From Aeromonas bivalvium (GTDB taxonomy: Bacteria; Pseudomonadota; Gammaproteobacteria; Enterobacterales; Aeromonadaceae): 64,000 nt of DNA. Position numbers and translations under genes: made by a program. The notes beneath the pieces are model-generated. The model made no database searches. It had not been told where the DNA came from and was given only the letters and a program-made list of their open reading frames with translations. Where the stretch lies: NCBI RefSeq assembly GCF_000819765.1, contig NZ_CDBT01000056.1:32241-96240 (forward strand). Reading direction: 5' to 3'. The number at the start of each line of letters is the position of its first letter. The first letter of the stretch is position 1. This document shows positions 18,169-26,171 of this stretch, in pieces.

Positions 18169-18687
18169 TCAAGCCTCGATCGGTGCGCGCCAGTCGTCGG
18201 AACCGGAAGTCCCCGCCACAGTGTGCTCCCAGTCGATCTTGCGATAGGCCAGGGAGACCTGGATCAGCTGGGTGAAGTCAGCCTTGGCCGGATCCTGGCA
18301 GTGGGGCATCTGGCAGTCGATGTCGACGATGGTGGCGTCGGTCAGCACGGTGGAGAAGAAGTGCTCCTGCTTGCCTTCGACCGAGGTGCGGTACCACTTC
18401 AGGGTCACTTTCGGCAGCATCTCGCCGGAGGCGAGGGAGTTGTACATCAGCGGCACGGCCTTGTTCAGGGCCACGGTGAACTTGAACGGCTTGTGGACAC
18501 GCTGGCCAGCGGGCTGACCGGATTGCGGATCGGTCGGCACGGTCACGATGTGCTGGAACTCTTGTACCAGCATCTCGTCTTCGTGACCCTGCACGAAGAT
18601 GTTGCCGACGGAGTCGGAAGTGAAGGCACCGGCGGTGATGTTGCCCTGGGTTTTACCTTCGATGCTGATATAACACGGAGTTGGCAT
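18169..18687 (-). CDS. hcp: Hcp, T6SS tube protein
   Basis: Secreted ring-forming protein that stacks into the inner tube of the T6SS. The 172-residue sequence starts MPTPCYISIEGKTQGNIT and contains VQEFQHIVTVPTDPQSG, HKPFKFTVALNKAVPLMY and the C-terminal VSLAYRKIDWEH, all characteristic of the Hcp1 family. ATG 18687 has AAGGAG just upstream. It leads the hcp-vgrG-effector-immunity module; no sheath, baseplate or ClpV genes are in the window, so the main T6SS cluster must lie elsewhere. Confidence 0.97.
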   Translation of the reverse strand: MPTPCYISIEGKTQGNITAGAFTSDSVGNIFVQGHEDEMLVQEFQHIVTVPTDPQSGQPAGQRVHKPFKFTVALNKAVPLMYNSLASGEMLPKVTLKWYRTSVEGKQEHFFSTVLTDATIVDIDCQMPHCQDPAKADFTQLIQVSLAYRKIDWEHTVAGTSGSDDWRAPIEA

Positions 18688-18942
18688 GAAAATGCTCCTT
18701 AACTGGGATGGTGATGATGTTCGCCATGAGATAGCAGGGAGCGTGCCAGAAATTAAATGCCATATTTTTCAGTTGGTTATATCAAGTAAGTATCAAGACT
18801 AGAGGTGAGTGAGCAATAAGTTGCGCGAGGCTGCGCCATTGTTCTGCGATAGACTGCATTCCTGGCATTTATTGCTATGTCATTGCGCAAGGACTTGCCT
18901 GGTTTGGAGGTATCTGCTGCCCTGATGCCGGGCGCAATAAAA
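18688..18942. other. Intergenic region upstream of hcp
   Basis: Apart from the sigma-54 promoter, about 190 bases remain with no gene I can support. A short minus-strand open frame (18777-18962) runs into the porin terminator and has no ribosome site or recognisable features. This stretch is the natural place for enhancer and IHF sites of the hcp promoter. Confidence 0.5.
18733..18748 (-). promoter_or_regulatory. Sigma-54-type promoter of hcp
   Basis: On the minus strand TGGCACGCTCCCTGCT matches the -24/-12 consensus TGGCAC-N5-TTGCW with a single mismatch and the obligatory GG-N10-GC spacing. It lies about 45 bases before the hcp start codon. Sigma-54 with a VasH-type enhancer protein is the known control of hcp operons in Vibrio and Aeromonas; the enhancer-binding site itself was not identified. 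Confidence 0.8.
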
Positions 18943-18969
18943 ACAGGCGATGAGTCGCTCATCGCCTGT
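18943..18969 (-). terminator. Porin gene terminator
   Basis: A perfect 12-bp stem, ACAGGCGATGAG with its complement, around a 3-base loop; on the minus strand it is followed by TTTTTATT. Confidence 0.92.
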
Positions 18970-18991
18970 CGGGAGTCTGGCCGGGCCTGAC

Positions 18992-20050
18992 TTAGAAGTC
19001 GTAGCGGGCGGCCAGCTGGAAGTCGTCCTGGTTGGCGACGGCCTTGTTCGGCTGGCTGTCCAGGTTGTTGATGCGGTATTCGCCGATCACCCGGAAGTTG
19101 CTGTTGAACTTGTACTGGGCGCCCAGGGTGTAGTAGTCGATGGAGTCGACATCATCCTTGCCCTTCTGTTCGATCTCCTGCTTGTTCCACAGGGCCATCA
19201 GGCCGATGCCGTTGCTGAAGTTGTAGCCCAGGGCGGCTTCCCAACCCGTGTGATCCTTGTCGGTCCCCAGGAAGTCGCTGCCGTCGGCATAGCTCAGGGC
19301 GGCGTAGATGGCCTTGTCGTCATACTTGGCGGAGATGAGCCACAGCTTGGCGTCCTTCTCGCCATCCTGCTGACGCAGGCCGACGTTGTAGGCGGTACCG
19401 AGAGAGAGATTGAACGGGAAGGTGTAGGCGACGGCGGCGCCATAGGCCGGATCGCTGTCCTTGCTGCCCTCGTCTTCGGTGTCGCCACCATCGAACTTGT
19501 AGCTGGTATCGATCTGGAAGCCGTTGAACAGGCCCGAGTATTTCAGCACGGAACCGGCGCGGTTGGTGGCGAAGGTGTCGGTCTTGGCGCCCAGCGCCTC
19601 GTTGCCGTAGCCATCGGAGAGGGAGACATCGGTCCAGTCAGCCAGGAAGCCCGGGGCCCCTTTCTGGCGGCCGAAGGTGACATTGCCCCAGTCGGCGCCC
19701 ACCCCGGCGAAGGCCAGGCGGGTACGCATGTTGTCCGAGTTGTCGCTGATGGTCTTCTCGCTGTCGTTGACGTACAGCTGCAGCTCGTACTGGGCCAGTG
19801 CCTTGAGGTTGCTGTTGATCTGGCTGTCGACCTTGGCACCGAAGCGGACGAACTGGTTCGCCCCCTGCTTGCCGCTGTAGTCGTTCTTGATGTCACCGTT
19901 GTCATCCAGCTCCTTCTTGTCACCGAAGAAGTGGCCGGCATAGATGCGGCCGTAGAGGTCGAGCTTGGTGGTGTCATTCTTGAAAACTTCGACGGCCTGG
20001 GCCTGGAAGGCGGCGGTCATTGCCAGCGCTACTACTGTCAGCTTTTTCAT
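18992..20050 (-). CDS. General porin (Gram-negative porin family)
   Basis: Outer-membrane beta-barrel for passive diffusion of small solutes. The 352-residue precursor has a signal peptide (MKKLTVVALAMTAAFQAQA, cleavage about residue 19), then VEVFKNDTTKLDLYGRIYAGHFF, the typical first strand of OmpC/OmpF-like trimeric porins, many alternating aromatic strands, and a C-terminal Phe (FQLAARYDF), the BAM recognition signal. The acidic loop after residue 40 and the segment VTFGRQKGAPGFLADWTDVS (likely the constriction region) are family-like. Which named Aeromonas porin it is cannot be decided here. Single gene with its own terminator. Confidence 0.93.
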   Translation of the reverse strand: MKKLTVVALAMTAAFQAQAVEVFKNDTTKLDLYGRIYAGHFFGDKKELDDNGDIKNDYSGKQGANQFVRFGAKVDSQINSNLKALAQYELQLYVNDSEKTISDNSDNMRTRLAFAGVGADWGNVTFGRQKGAPGFLADWTDVSLSDGYGNEALGAKTDTFATNRAGSVLKYSGLFNGFQIDTSYKFDGGDTEDEGSKDSDPAYGAAVAYTFPFNLSLGTAYNVGLRQQDGEKDAKLWLISAKYDDKAIYAALSYADGSDFLGTDKDHTGWEAALGYNFSNGIGLMALWNKQEIEQKGKDDVDSIDYYTLGAQYKFNSNFRVIGEYRINNLDSQPNKAVANQDDFQLAARYDF

Positions 20051-20251
20051 CTTAATCCCTTGTGTTGCAAGCTTTTGCTGTAAAAGACGGGGGCTATGCT
20101 AGGGAGGCTGGATGACGGCTGCGTGACTGAAAAATGAAGTCTAAATGGTGGTTGCGTGTCGGTTTCGTGACAAGGAAAAGGGGCGGTTATGGCGGGTCGG
20201 GCGGTAAAAATACGGCAACCGCGCAGTTTTGCGCGCAAAGGTTTGCCCTTG

Positions 20252-20260
20252 TGGTAGAAT
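20252..20260 (+). promoter_or_regulatory. Extended -10 promoter of glpX
   Basis: TGG followed by TAGAAT is an extended -10 element (TGn-TAGAAT) 38 bases before the glpX start; no clear -35 is needed for this class. The rest of the 248-base gap should also hold the divergent porin promoter. Confidence 0.5.
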
Positions 20261-20298
20261 GCCGCCCGTTTTTCGAGCTCCAATAGGTTGGATTAGCG

Positions 20299-21309
20299 AT
20301 GAGACGTGAACTGGCAATCGAATTTTCCCGAGTGACGGAAGCGGCTGCACTGGCTGGCTACAAGTGGCTCGGACGTGGTGACAAGAATATCGCCGATGGT
20401 GCGGCCGTGGCGGCCATGCGTCATATCCTCAACCAGATCGATATCAATGGCGAGATAGTGATCGGCGAGGGTGAGATCGACGAAGCTCCCATGCTCTACA
20501 TCGGCGAGCAGGTGGGCACAGGCCAAGGGGATGCGGTAGACATCGCCGTCGACCCCATCGAGGGAACCCGCATGACGGCCATGGGCCAGTCCAATGCCCT
20601 GGCCGTGCTGGCCGTCGGCGACAAGGGTTCCTTCCTCAAGGCCCCCGACATGTACATGGAAAAGCTGATCGTGGGTCCCAAGGCCAAGGGCGTGATCGAC
20701 CTGAGCCTGGGGCTGGAGCTGAACCTCAAGGCCGTGGCCAAGGCGCTGGGCAAACCGCTCTCCCGCCTGACCGTCATCACCCTGGCCAAGCCGCGTCACG
20801 ACAAGGCAATCAAGGAGATGCAGGGGCTGGGGGTGCGGGTGTTCGCCATTCCCGACGGTGACGTCGCCGCCTCCATCCTCACCTGTCTGCCGGACAGCGA
20901 AGTCGACATGCTCTATGGCATCGGCGGCGCACCGGAAGGGGTCATCTCGGCGGCGGTGATCCGCGCCCTGGACGGCGACATGCAGGCTCGCCTCATGCCC
21001 CGTCATCAGGTCAAGGGCGACGATGCCAATGCCCGCGCCCTGGGGGAGCAGGAGATAGCCCGTTGCACCGAGCTGGGTATCGATGTCACCAAGGTGCTCA
21101 AGCTGGAAGACTTGGCCAAGAACGACAACGTCATCTTCTCGGCGACCGGCATCACCAAGGGGGATCTGCTGGAAGGCATCAGCAGCGATGGCGTCATGGC
21201 GACCACAGAGACCCTGCTGATCCGCGGCAAGTCCCGTACCATTCGTCGCATCAAGTCCATCCATTACCTGGATCGCAAGGACGAGGTCATTCGCGACATC
21301 ATCCTCTGA
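20299..21309 (+). CDS. glpX: GlpX, class II fructose-1,6-bisphosphatase
   Basis: Gluconeogenic phosphatase converting fructose 1,6-bisphosphate to fructose 6-phosphate, manganese dependent. The 336-residue protein has the class II landmarks GEGEIDEAPMLYIGE (metal ligands Glu/Asp), VDIAVDPIEGT, and the C-terminal ATGITKGDLLEGI followed by the IRRIKSIHYLDRK block. Start ATG 20299 gives the usual MRRELAIEFSRVTE N-terminus. In E. coli it sits after glpFK; here it is alone, between a divergent porin and a YkgJ-type gene. Confidence 0.97.
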   Translation: MRRELAIEFSRVTEAAALAGYKWLGRGDKNIADGAAVAAMRHILNQIDINGEIVIGEGEIDEAPMLYIGEQVGTGQGDAVDIAVDPIEGTRMTAMGQSNALAVLAVGDKGSFLKAPDMYMEKLIVGPKAKGVIDLSLGLELNLKAVAKALGKPLSRLTVITLAKPRHDKAIKEMQGLGVRVFAIPDGDVAASILTCLPDSEVDMLYGIGGAPEGVISAAVIRALDGDMQARLMPRHQVKGDDANARALGEQEIARCTELGIDVTKVLKLEDLAKNDNVIFSATGITKGDLLEGISSDGVMATTETLLIRGKSRTIRRIKSIHYLDRKDEVIRDIIL

Positions 21310-21334
21310 GTCCCTGATTGACGCGTACGAGAGA

Positions 21335-21364
21335 CAAGCCCGGCCCTGTGCCGGGCTTGTTGTT
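21335..21364 (+). terminator. glpX terminator
   Basis: CAAGCCCGGC and GCCGGGCTTG form a 10-bp stem around CCTGT, followed by TTGTTGT. Confidence 0.8.
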
Positions 21365-21531
21365 GTCAGGGGACTCTGCTGGGGTCATCCAGGCTCCGGT
21401 GCGCGAGGTCAGGCCATGGCTGGCTTCATATGGGGGCGGCTGCGCGTGATAATTTGCCTGGTGACGAGGGCGCCGCCGAGATAGTGGTAAGCCGTTGCCG
21501 GGCGCTGGGGTAGACTGGGCCTCCCCCTTGA

Positions 21532-21795
21532 ATGGACCTCGTCATGGAATGTCGTTCCGGCTGCGCAGCCTGCTGCATCGCCCCCAGTATCAGCAGTGCC
21601 ATCCCCGGCATGCCCCAGGGCAAGCCCGCCGGTGTGCCCTGTGTTCAACTCGACGAGCGGCTGGGCTGTCGCCTGTTCGGCCTGCCGGAGCGCCCGGCCG
21701 TGTGCAGCGGTTTTCGCCCCATGGTGGATGTGTGCGGTAGCCACAGAGGGGAGGCCATCTGGCTGCTCGGCGAGTGGGAGCGACTGACCTCCTGA
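21532..21795 (+). CDS. YkgJ-family Cys-cluster protein
   Basis: A small 87-residue protein with the CxxC-type cluster of the YkgJ/zinc- or iron-chelating domain family: CRSGCAACC near the N-terminus, then CVQL, GCRLF and CSGF. Eight or so cysteines in such order are thought to bind metal; the cellular role is unknown. Start either ATG 21532 or ATG 21544 (MECRSGCAACC). It is followed by a bidirectional terminator shared with hemY. Confidence 0.85.
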   Translation: MDLVMECRSGCAACCIAPSISSAIPGMPQGKPAGVPCVQLDERLGCRLFGLPERPAVCSGFRPMVDVCGSHRGEAIWLLGEWERLTS

Positions 21796-21831
21796 GGGCG
21801 CCATTGCCCCGCCTCTGCACCGACTCCCTAC

Positions 21832-21859
21832 AAAAGAGGCCGCAATCGCGGCCTCTTTT
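21832..21859. terminator. Bidirectional terminator (YkgJ-type gene / hemY)
   Basis: A perfect 12-bp stem AAAAGAGGCCGC with its complement around AATC. The A-run on one side and T-run on the other allow function for both converging transcripts. Confidence 0.93.
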
Positions 21860-21874
21860 GGTGTTGACTGGTAA

Positions 21875-23038
21875 CTAGATACCGGCGAGTTGCAGTGCCT
21901 GGCGATAGTACTCGTTGGCCTTGTTGGTGAGGCGGCGTTTGTCCATCAGCTGGCCCATGGCGTGGCAGAGGGCGGCGCTCGGCGCCTTGGCGAGCTCCAG
22001 TTCCAGCAGCTGCTGGGCCTGATCCAGCTGGCCGGCCAGCAGGCAAATCCGGGCGAGGGCCGCCTGGGCGCCGGGTTTGTCCTGCATCTTGCCAAGCAGG
22101 GTCAGCAGGGGCTGATAGTCATCCAGGCGCAGTCGGGGCAGCTCGGCCAGCAGCTCGGGGTGAGCCTCCTTGCGCAGGGCGTCGAGCCAGAGCTGGGCGG
22201 CGGCCTGATCCCCTTGCAGGGCCTGCAATTGGCGACCATAGCCGAGCAGCAGCTCGGGATCCTGACGCAGCTTCTTGGGCATGGCCTGCCAGATGGCGGC
22301 CAGCTTGTCGGCGTCGCCCGCACCTTGTTGCAGGCGGCCGATCCAGGCCTGACGGGTCAGCGCTTCCTCCTCCTTGGGAGTGAGCCTGCCGACCTTGTGC
22401 AGTATGGGGATCAGCTCCAGCAGGGCCGGCCAGTCCTGGCGGGCGAGCTGCACCTGGCGCAGCTGATCCAGCACCATGGGGTGGCGGGGATTGAGGGCTC
22501 GCAGGGATTCCAGGGTGGCGAGGGCGCTCTCGTACTGGCCCTGCTCTATCTGCAGCTGGGTCTGGGTCAGGGTCAGGGCCAGCTCGGCCTTGGGGTGTTC
22601 CTCCTGGGCCTGTTGCAGGTAGTGATCCCGGCGACTCTCATCCCCCCTGGCCTGGGCCGCCTTGGCGGCGGAGAGGTAGTTGAGCAGGGGTGTTTCACTG
22701 TTGCGTGCCCCCTTTACCATGAGCTTCTCCGCCTGGCCATACTGGCCCTCGGCGAAGGCCAGGGTCGCGGCCACCGTCTGCTGGTTGGCCTTGCGGCGTC
22801 GACGGGAGCCATACCAGCCGAGGGTTCTGCGGCGCAGCCCGAATACCCGCGCCAGCAGCCACTCCACGGCCAGCAGCAGGCCGTAAAACAGGATGGCGAG
22901 GATGACGGCGCTGGTCACGGAGGATTCCACCGTGTAGTTGCCAAGGGAGATCATCACATAACCCTTGTTGCCCGACGCCTCGGGGCCGAAGGCCAGGCCC
23001 GCCACCATGACGGCAACCAGAATAATCAAACGGATCAT
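21875..23038 (-). CDS. hemY: HemY, heme-biosynthesis-associated TPR membrane protein
   Basis: A 387-residue inner-membrane protein with two N-terminal hydrophobic helices (LIILVAVMVAGLAFG and VILAILFYGLLLAVEWLLA) and a long TPR-like helical domain (for example AKAAQARGDESRRDHYLQQA, YESALATLESLRALNPRHP, LCHAMGQLMDKRRLTNKA). It is the last gene of hemCDXY. In E. coli its exact task is unclear, though it is linked to heme precursor handling. This is not the protoporphyrinogen oxidase also called HemY in Gram-positives. Confidence 0.95.
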   Translation of the reverse strand: MIRLIILVAVMVAGLAFGPEASGNKGYVMISLGNYTVESSVTSAVILAILFYGLLLAVEWLLARVFGLRRRTLGWYGSRRRRKANQQTVAATLAFAEGQYGQAEKLMVKGARNSETPLLNYLSAAKAAQARGDESRRDHYLQQAQEEHPKAELALTLTQTQLQIEQGQYESALATLESLRALNPRHPMVLDQLRQVQLARQDWPALLELIPILHKVGRLTPKEEEALTRQAWIGRLQQGAGDADKLAAIWQAMPKKLRQDPELLLGYGRQLQALQGDQAAAQLWLDALRKEAHPELLAELPRLRLDDYQPLLTLLGKMQDKPGAQAALARICLLAGQLDQAQQLLELELAKAPSAALCHAMGQLMDKRRLTNKANEYYRQALQLAGI

Positions 23039-23048
23039 GGGGCTCTCC

Positions 23049-24149
23049 TCAGTTACCGGTCGCGATGCGTTGCAGGCGCTCGGTCAGGACCTGCTCGAGC
23101 AGGGCCTGGGAGCTGAACTTGTCCGGGTAGTCGAACTGGATCTGCTCGCCCTTGAGCTTGTCGAGCTCGCCCAGCAGGTAGCGGGTCGCGCTGTTGTCGG
23201 TGTCGAAGTACTGGCCGAGCCAGCGCTGCGCCTTGTCGATGCTGTCTTCATAGAGCCCCTGCTGCTCGCGGTAGACGGCGAGCTGGGCCTGCAGCAGCTT
23301 GGTCTTGAGGTTCTCGCGCAGGTAGATCTCCTGCTGGGGCGAGATGAGCGCCTCGACCGCGCCATCCCGGCGGCGAATGGTGATGAAGTTCTCGGTGAAT
23401 TTGACCCAGTTCTTCTTCAGGTTGCTCTCCCACTCGTCCGGATTGCTGCTGACCGCCTGACTCTGCTGCTCCTGGGCGGCGGGCATGGTGACGTTGGAGA
23501 GGGGCAGGAGTTCGATCTGGTCTTCGAGGGCGGCCAGCTTGAGGGTCAGCCCTTCACGATCGATGCGCGGCATCGCCTTGAGCCGGGTAATGTCCTCGGC
23601 CAGGGACTTGCGAATGGGCATCAGGCTGGGATCATTGAGGGCCTTGATACGCTCGTCGGCGTTGCCGAGCAGAGTGATGGCGGAGACGAGATCGTGCTCC
23701 AGCCAGAGCTTGCGGCCCGCCATGCGCACCAGATACTCGGATTCGGCCAGCATCCAGTCATTGGGACGCTTGTCGTTGAGGTCCAGCACCCGGTTCTGCA
23801 AGCCCTTGAACTCCTCTTGCAGGGTCTGCTGCTGCTTGCCTAGTTCACCGAGCAGGGCGCGCTCTTCGCCACCATTGTCGGCGAGGCGATCGCTGACCTG
23901 GGTCAGTTGCTGCTTGAGCTGGGCAAGCTCGGCCTGCTGCGCCAGGGCGCCCTGATGGCCGTGATAGTAGAGCCCCCCGGTCAGCCCCAGGGCGATCAGG
24001 ATGGCAAGCCCCCCCATGAGCACACCGGCGCGGCCTTTGCTCTGGGCCGGTTGCTGTGGCTGAGCTGCGGCCTGGCTGGCGTGAGTGGTCTGGCTGGTGG
24101 CCTCCTGGCCTGGCGCGGTGCTCGTTTGCACGTCTTGTTGTTCTGTCAT
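23049..24149 (-). CDS. hemX: HemX, putative uroporphyrinogen-III C-methyltransferase-like protein
   Basis: A 366-residue protein with a short cytoplasmic Gln/Ala/Thr-rich N-terminus, one membrane helix (VLMGGLAILIALGLTGGLYYHG) and a mostly helical periplasmic domain beginning with a coiled coil (LAQQAELAQLKQQLTQVSDRL). Although named a methyltransferase in databases, no SAM-binding fold is visible. Its start overlaps the hemD stop by four bases (ATGA), showing coupled translation within hemCDXY. Confidence 0.94.
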   Translation of the reverse strand: MTEQQDVQTSTAPGQEATSQTTHASQAAAQPQQPAQSKGRAGVLMGGLAILIALGLTGGLYYHGHQGALAQQAELAQLKQQLTQVSDRLADNGGEERALLGELGKQQQTLQEEFKGLQNRVLDLNDKRPNDWMLAESEYLVRMAGRKLWLEHDLVSAITLLGNADERIKALNDPSLMPIRKSLAEDITRLKAMPRIDREGLTLKLAALEDQIELLPLSNVTMPAAQEQQSQAVSSNPDEWESNLKKNWVKFTENFITIRRRDGAVEALISPQQEIYLRENLKTKLLQAQLAVYREQQGLYEDSIDKAQRWLGQYFDTDNSATRYLLGELDKLKGEQIQFDYPDKFSSQALLEQVLTERLQRIATGN

Positions 24150-24880
24150 CGCATCTTCCTCTGTTCCAGGGCGGCCAGCAGGGCCGGATTGGCTGCCCCC
24201 TGGGCAATCGTGATATGGAGAAAACCCAACCCTTCGGCCATCTCGGCTACTCGGGAACTGGGGACCACCAACTGGCAGCCGTGCAGCCAGGGGTGGCGAT
24301 CATCCGGTACCAGCGTCTGTAGACGCTGCAACAACTCCCCGCTGGTGACGAGCAGGCTGTCGACCCCGGCCTGTTGCCATTCCCTGGCCAAGGCCGCGCC
24401 ATCCTGTTCGGGGTAGTGGCGTTCATAGGTGCAACAATAGTGCACCAGAGCCCCCCTCGAGGCCAGCGTTTGGGCGATGAGGTCCCGGCCGCCGTTGCCG
24501 CGTAAGATGAGCACGTTTTTGCCTGCCACCCCTTGCAGGGCGGGCAGGGCCAGCAGGCCTTCGCTGCGGGGATCGGCCGGGCAGAGGGCCTTGATGCCGC
24601 GTTCGGCGAAGGCCGCCGCGCTGGCGTCTCCCACCGCAAGGTAGTCAATACTTGGCCAGGTCTGACCAGTTTGCAACAGAAAATGATCAGCAAAAATAAC
24701 GGCATGGACGCTGACGGCGATGACGATATCCGCCTGCGCCAGCAGGGAGGGCAGCCGTTCTAGCTCGCTGCCCGGGGCCAGGGTGAGCAGGGTACAGGGG
24801 TGGGGGTCGTGGCCGTGGCGGCGCAGCAAGCGTACCAGCTCCACGCCTTGCCCGGCGGGCCTGACCACCAGGGGCTTCAC
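24146..24880 (-). CDS. hemD: HemD, uroporphyrinogen-III synthase
   Basis: Cyclises hydroxymethylbilane with inversion of ring D to uroporphyrinogen III in tetrapyrrole synthesis. The 244-residue protein begins KPLVVRPAGQGVELVRLLRRHG, typical for HemD, and carries AVGDASAAAFAERG, LILRGNGGRDLIA and LLVTSGELLQRL. The reading frame has no ATG near the N-terminus; GTG 24880, with AAGGGGGG upstream, gives the usual length and lies 37 bases after the hemC stop. Conservation is mainly in fold, as normal for the family. Confidence 0.93.
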   Translation of the reverse strand: MKPLVVRPAGQGVELVRLLRRHGHDPHPCTLLTLAPGSELERLPSLLAQADIVIAVSVHAVIFADHFLLQTGQTWPSIDYLAVGDASAAAFAERGIKALCPADPRSEGLLALPALQGVAGKNVLILRGNGGRDLIAQTLASRGALVHYCCTYERHYPEQDGAALAREWQQAGVDSLLVTSGELLQRLQTLVPDDRHPWLHGCQLVVPSSRVAEMAEGLGFLHITIAQGAANPALLAALEQRKMR

Positions 24881-24917
24881 CGGGAGATCCCCCCCTTGCA
24901 GAGGCCGCCCGGCGCCA

Positions 24918-25847
24918 TCATGACTGATAGACCTCGGCGAGTATCTGGTCGGCACCGGCGGCGAGCAGGCGTTCGGCCAGCTGCAGGCCCAGGGCCTCGC
25001 CCTGGGCGAGGGGGCCGCGGATCTCGTCGCGCAGCACCCGGCTGCCATCCGGCTGACCCACCAGGCCACGCAGCCAGATCTCGTCCCCTTGCACCAGGGC
25101 GTAGGCACCGATCGGTACCTGACATCCCCCTTGCAGGGCGCGGTTCATGGCGCGCTCGGTCAACACCCTGGCCCGGGTCTCGGCGTGTTCCAGCGGCGCC
25201 AGCAGGGCGTGCAGCTCGTGGTCGTCGTCGCGACACTCGATGCCGATCGCCCCCTGGCCATTGGCGGGCAGGCTCTGCTCGGGCTCGATGAAGGCGCGGA
25301 TCCGCTCCGCCATCTCCAGGCGCAGCAGGCCGGCCGCCGCCAGTATGATGGCGTCATAATTGCCGGCATCGAGCTTGGCGAGGCGGGTGTTTACGTTGCC
25401 ACGCAGGTCGCGTATCACCAGATCCGGGCGGGCGGCGCGCAACTGGCACTGGCGGCGCAGGCTGGAGGTGCCGACCACGGCCCCCTGGGGCAGGTCGGCC
25501 ACGTTGGCGAAGCGGTTGGAGACGAAGGCATCGCGGGGGTCTTCCCGTTCGCAGATGGTTCTCAGCCCCAATCCAGCCGGAAACTCAACCGGCACGTCTT
25601 TCATGGAGTGAACGGCGATATCTGCCCGTCCTTCCAGCATGGCGGTTTCCAACTCTTTGACGAACAACCCTTTTCCGCCGACTTTGGCCAGAGGTGTATC
25701 CAAAATCTTGTCACCCTGGGTGCTCATGGGCAGCAGCTCGACGACGAGCTGTGGGTGCAGGGCCTCGAGCCGCTCTTTGACGAAGTTGGCCTGCCACAGG
25801 GCCAGTGGGCTCTTGCGTGTGGCGATTCTCAGGGTTCGGGCTGCCAT
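24918..25847 (-). CDS. hemC: HemC, porphobilinogen deaminase
   Basis: Condenses four porphobilinogen units to hydroxymethylbilane on a dipyrromethane cofactor. The protein (309 residues from ATG 25847) has [15 protein letters not shown] at the N-terminus, [45 protein letters not shown] and the cofactor-attachment loop [12 protein letters not shown] chose ATG 25847 because it puts LRIATR at residue 6 as in E. coli HemC; ATG 25865 is possible, and neither has a strong ribosome site. It is divergent from cyaA, as in enterobacteria. Confidence 0.95.
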   Translation of the reverse strand: MAARTLRIATRKSPLALWQANFVKERLEALHPQLVVELLPMSTQGDKILDTPLAKVGGKGLFVKELETAMLEGRADIAVHSMKDVPVEFPAGLGLRTICEREDPRDAFVSNRFANVADLPQGAVVGTSSLRRQCQLRAARPDLVIRDLRGNVNTRLAKLDAGNYDAIILAAAGLLRLEMAERIRAFIEPEQSLPANGQGAIGIECRDDDHELHALLAPLEHAETRARVLTERAMNRALQGGCQVPIGAYALVQGDEIWLRGLVGQPDGSRVLRDEIRGPLAQGEALGLQLAERLLAAGADQILAEVYQS

Positions 25848-26097
25848 ATCAATCAGTTGTTTCATATTTAGAAGGGAAATGATCTTACCACCCTTTACAG
25901 GGGCTTTCATGGCATGGGCCGCAAAACCGGGATCCTGGCGAAAAATGAAGGGAAGAAAAGGATTTTCATTCCGCGAAAGTTGAATGTTAACTGAATGATT
26001 TAAAACATATTATTTGTTTTCTTCTGATACTGTTAAGCCGACTGTCACAAATAATCCTGCTATTCGCTGTGGGCTTGTTTACCACCGCAGTTTGCAT

Positions 26098-26113
26098 TGT
26101 TAACATGATCACA
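26098..26113 (+). promoter_or_regulatory. Candidate CRP site in the cyaA/hemC divergent region
   Basis: TGTTA-ACATGA-TCACA matches the CRP consensus TGTGA-N6-TCACA with one mismatch. It lies 59 bases before the cyaA start. In E. coli CRP-cAMP represses cyaA from a site over its promoter, so feedback control is plausible here. Confidence 0.55.
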
Positions 26114-26171
26114 CTTTTTTGACGTTTCACCGTTTTGGTGCGTCAATTGCAACCCCCATATAGGCAGGTCA

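Noticed and set aside
18777..18962. 61-codon minus-strand open frame between hcp and the porin
   Set aside because: It runs through the porin terminator stem, has no ribosome site and no likeness to known proteins.
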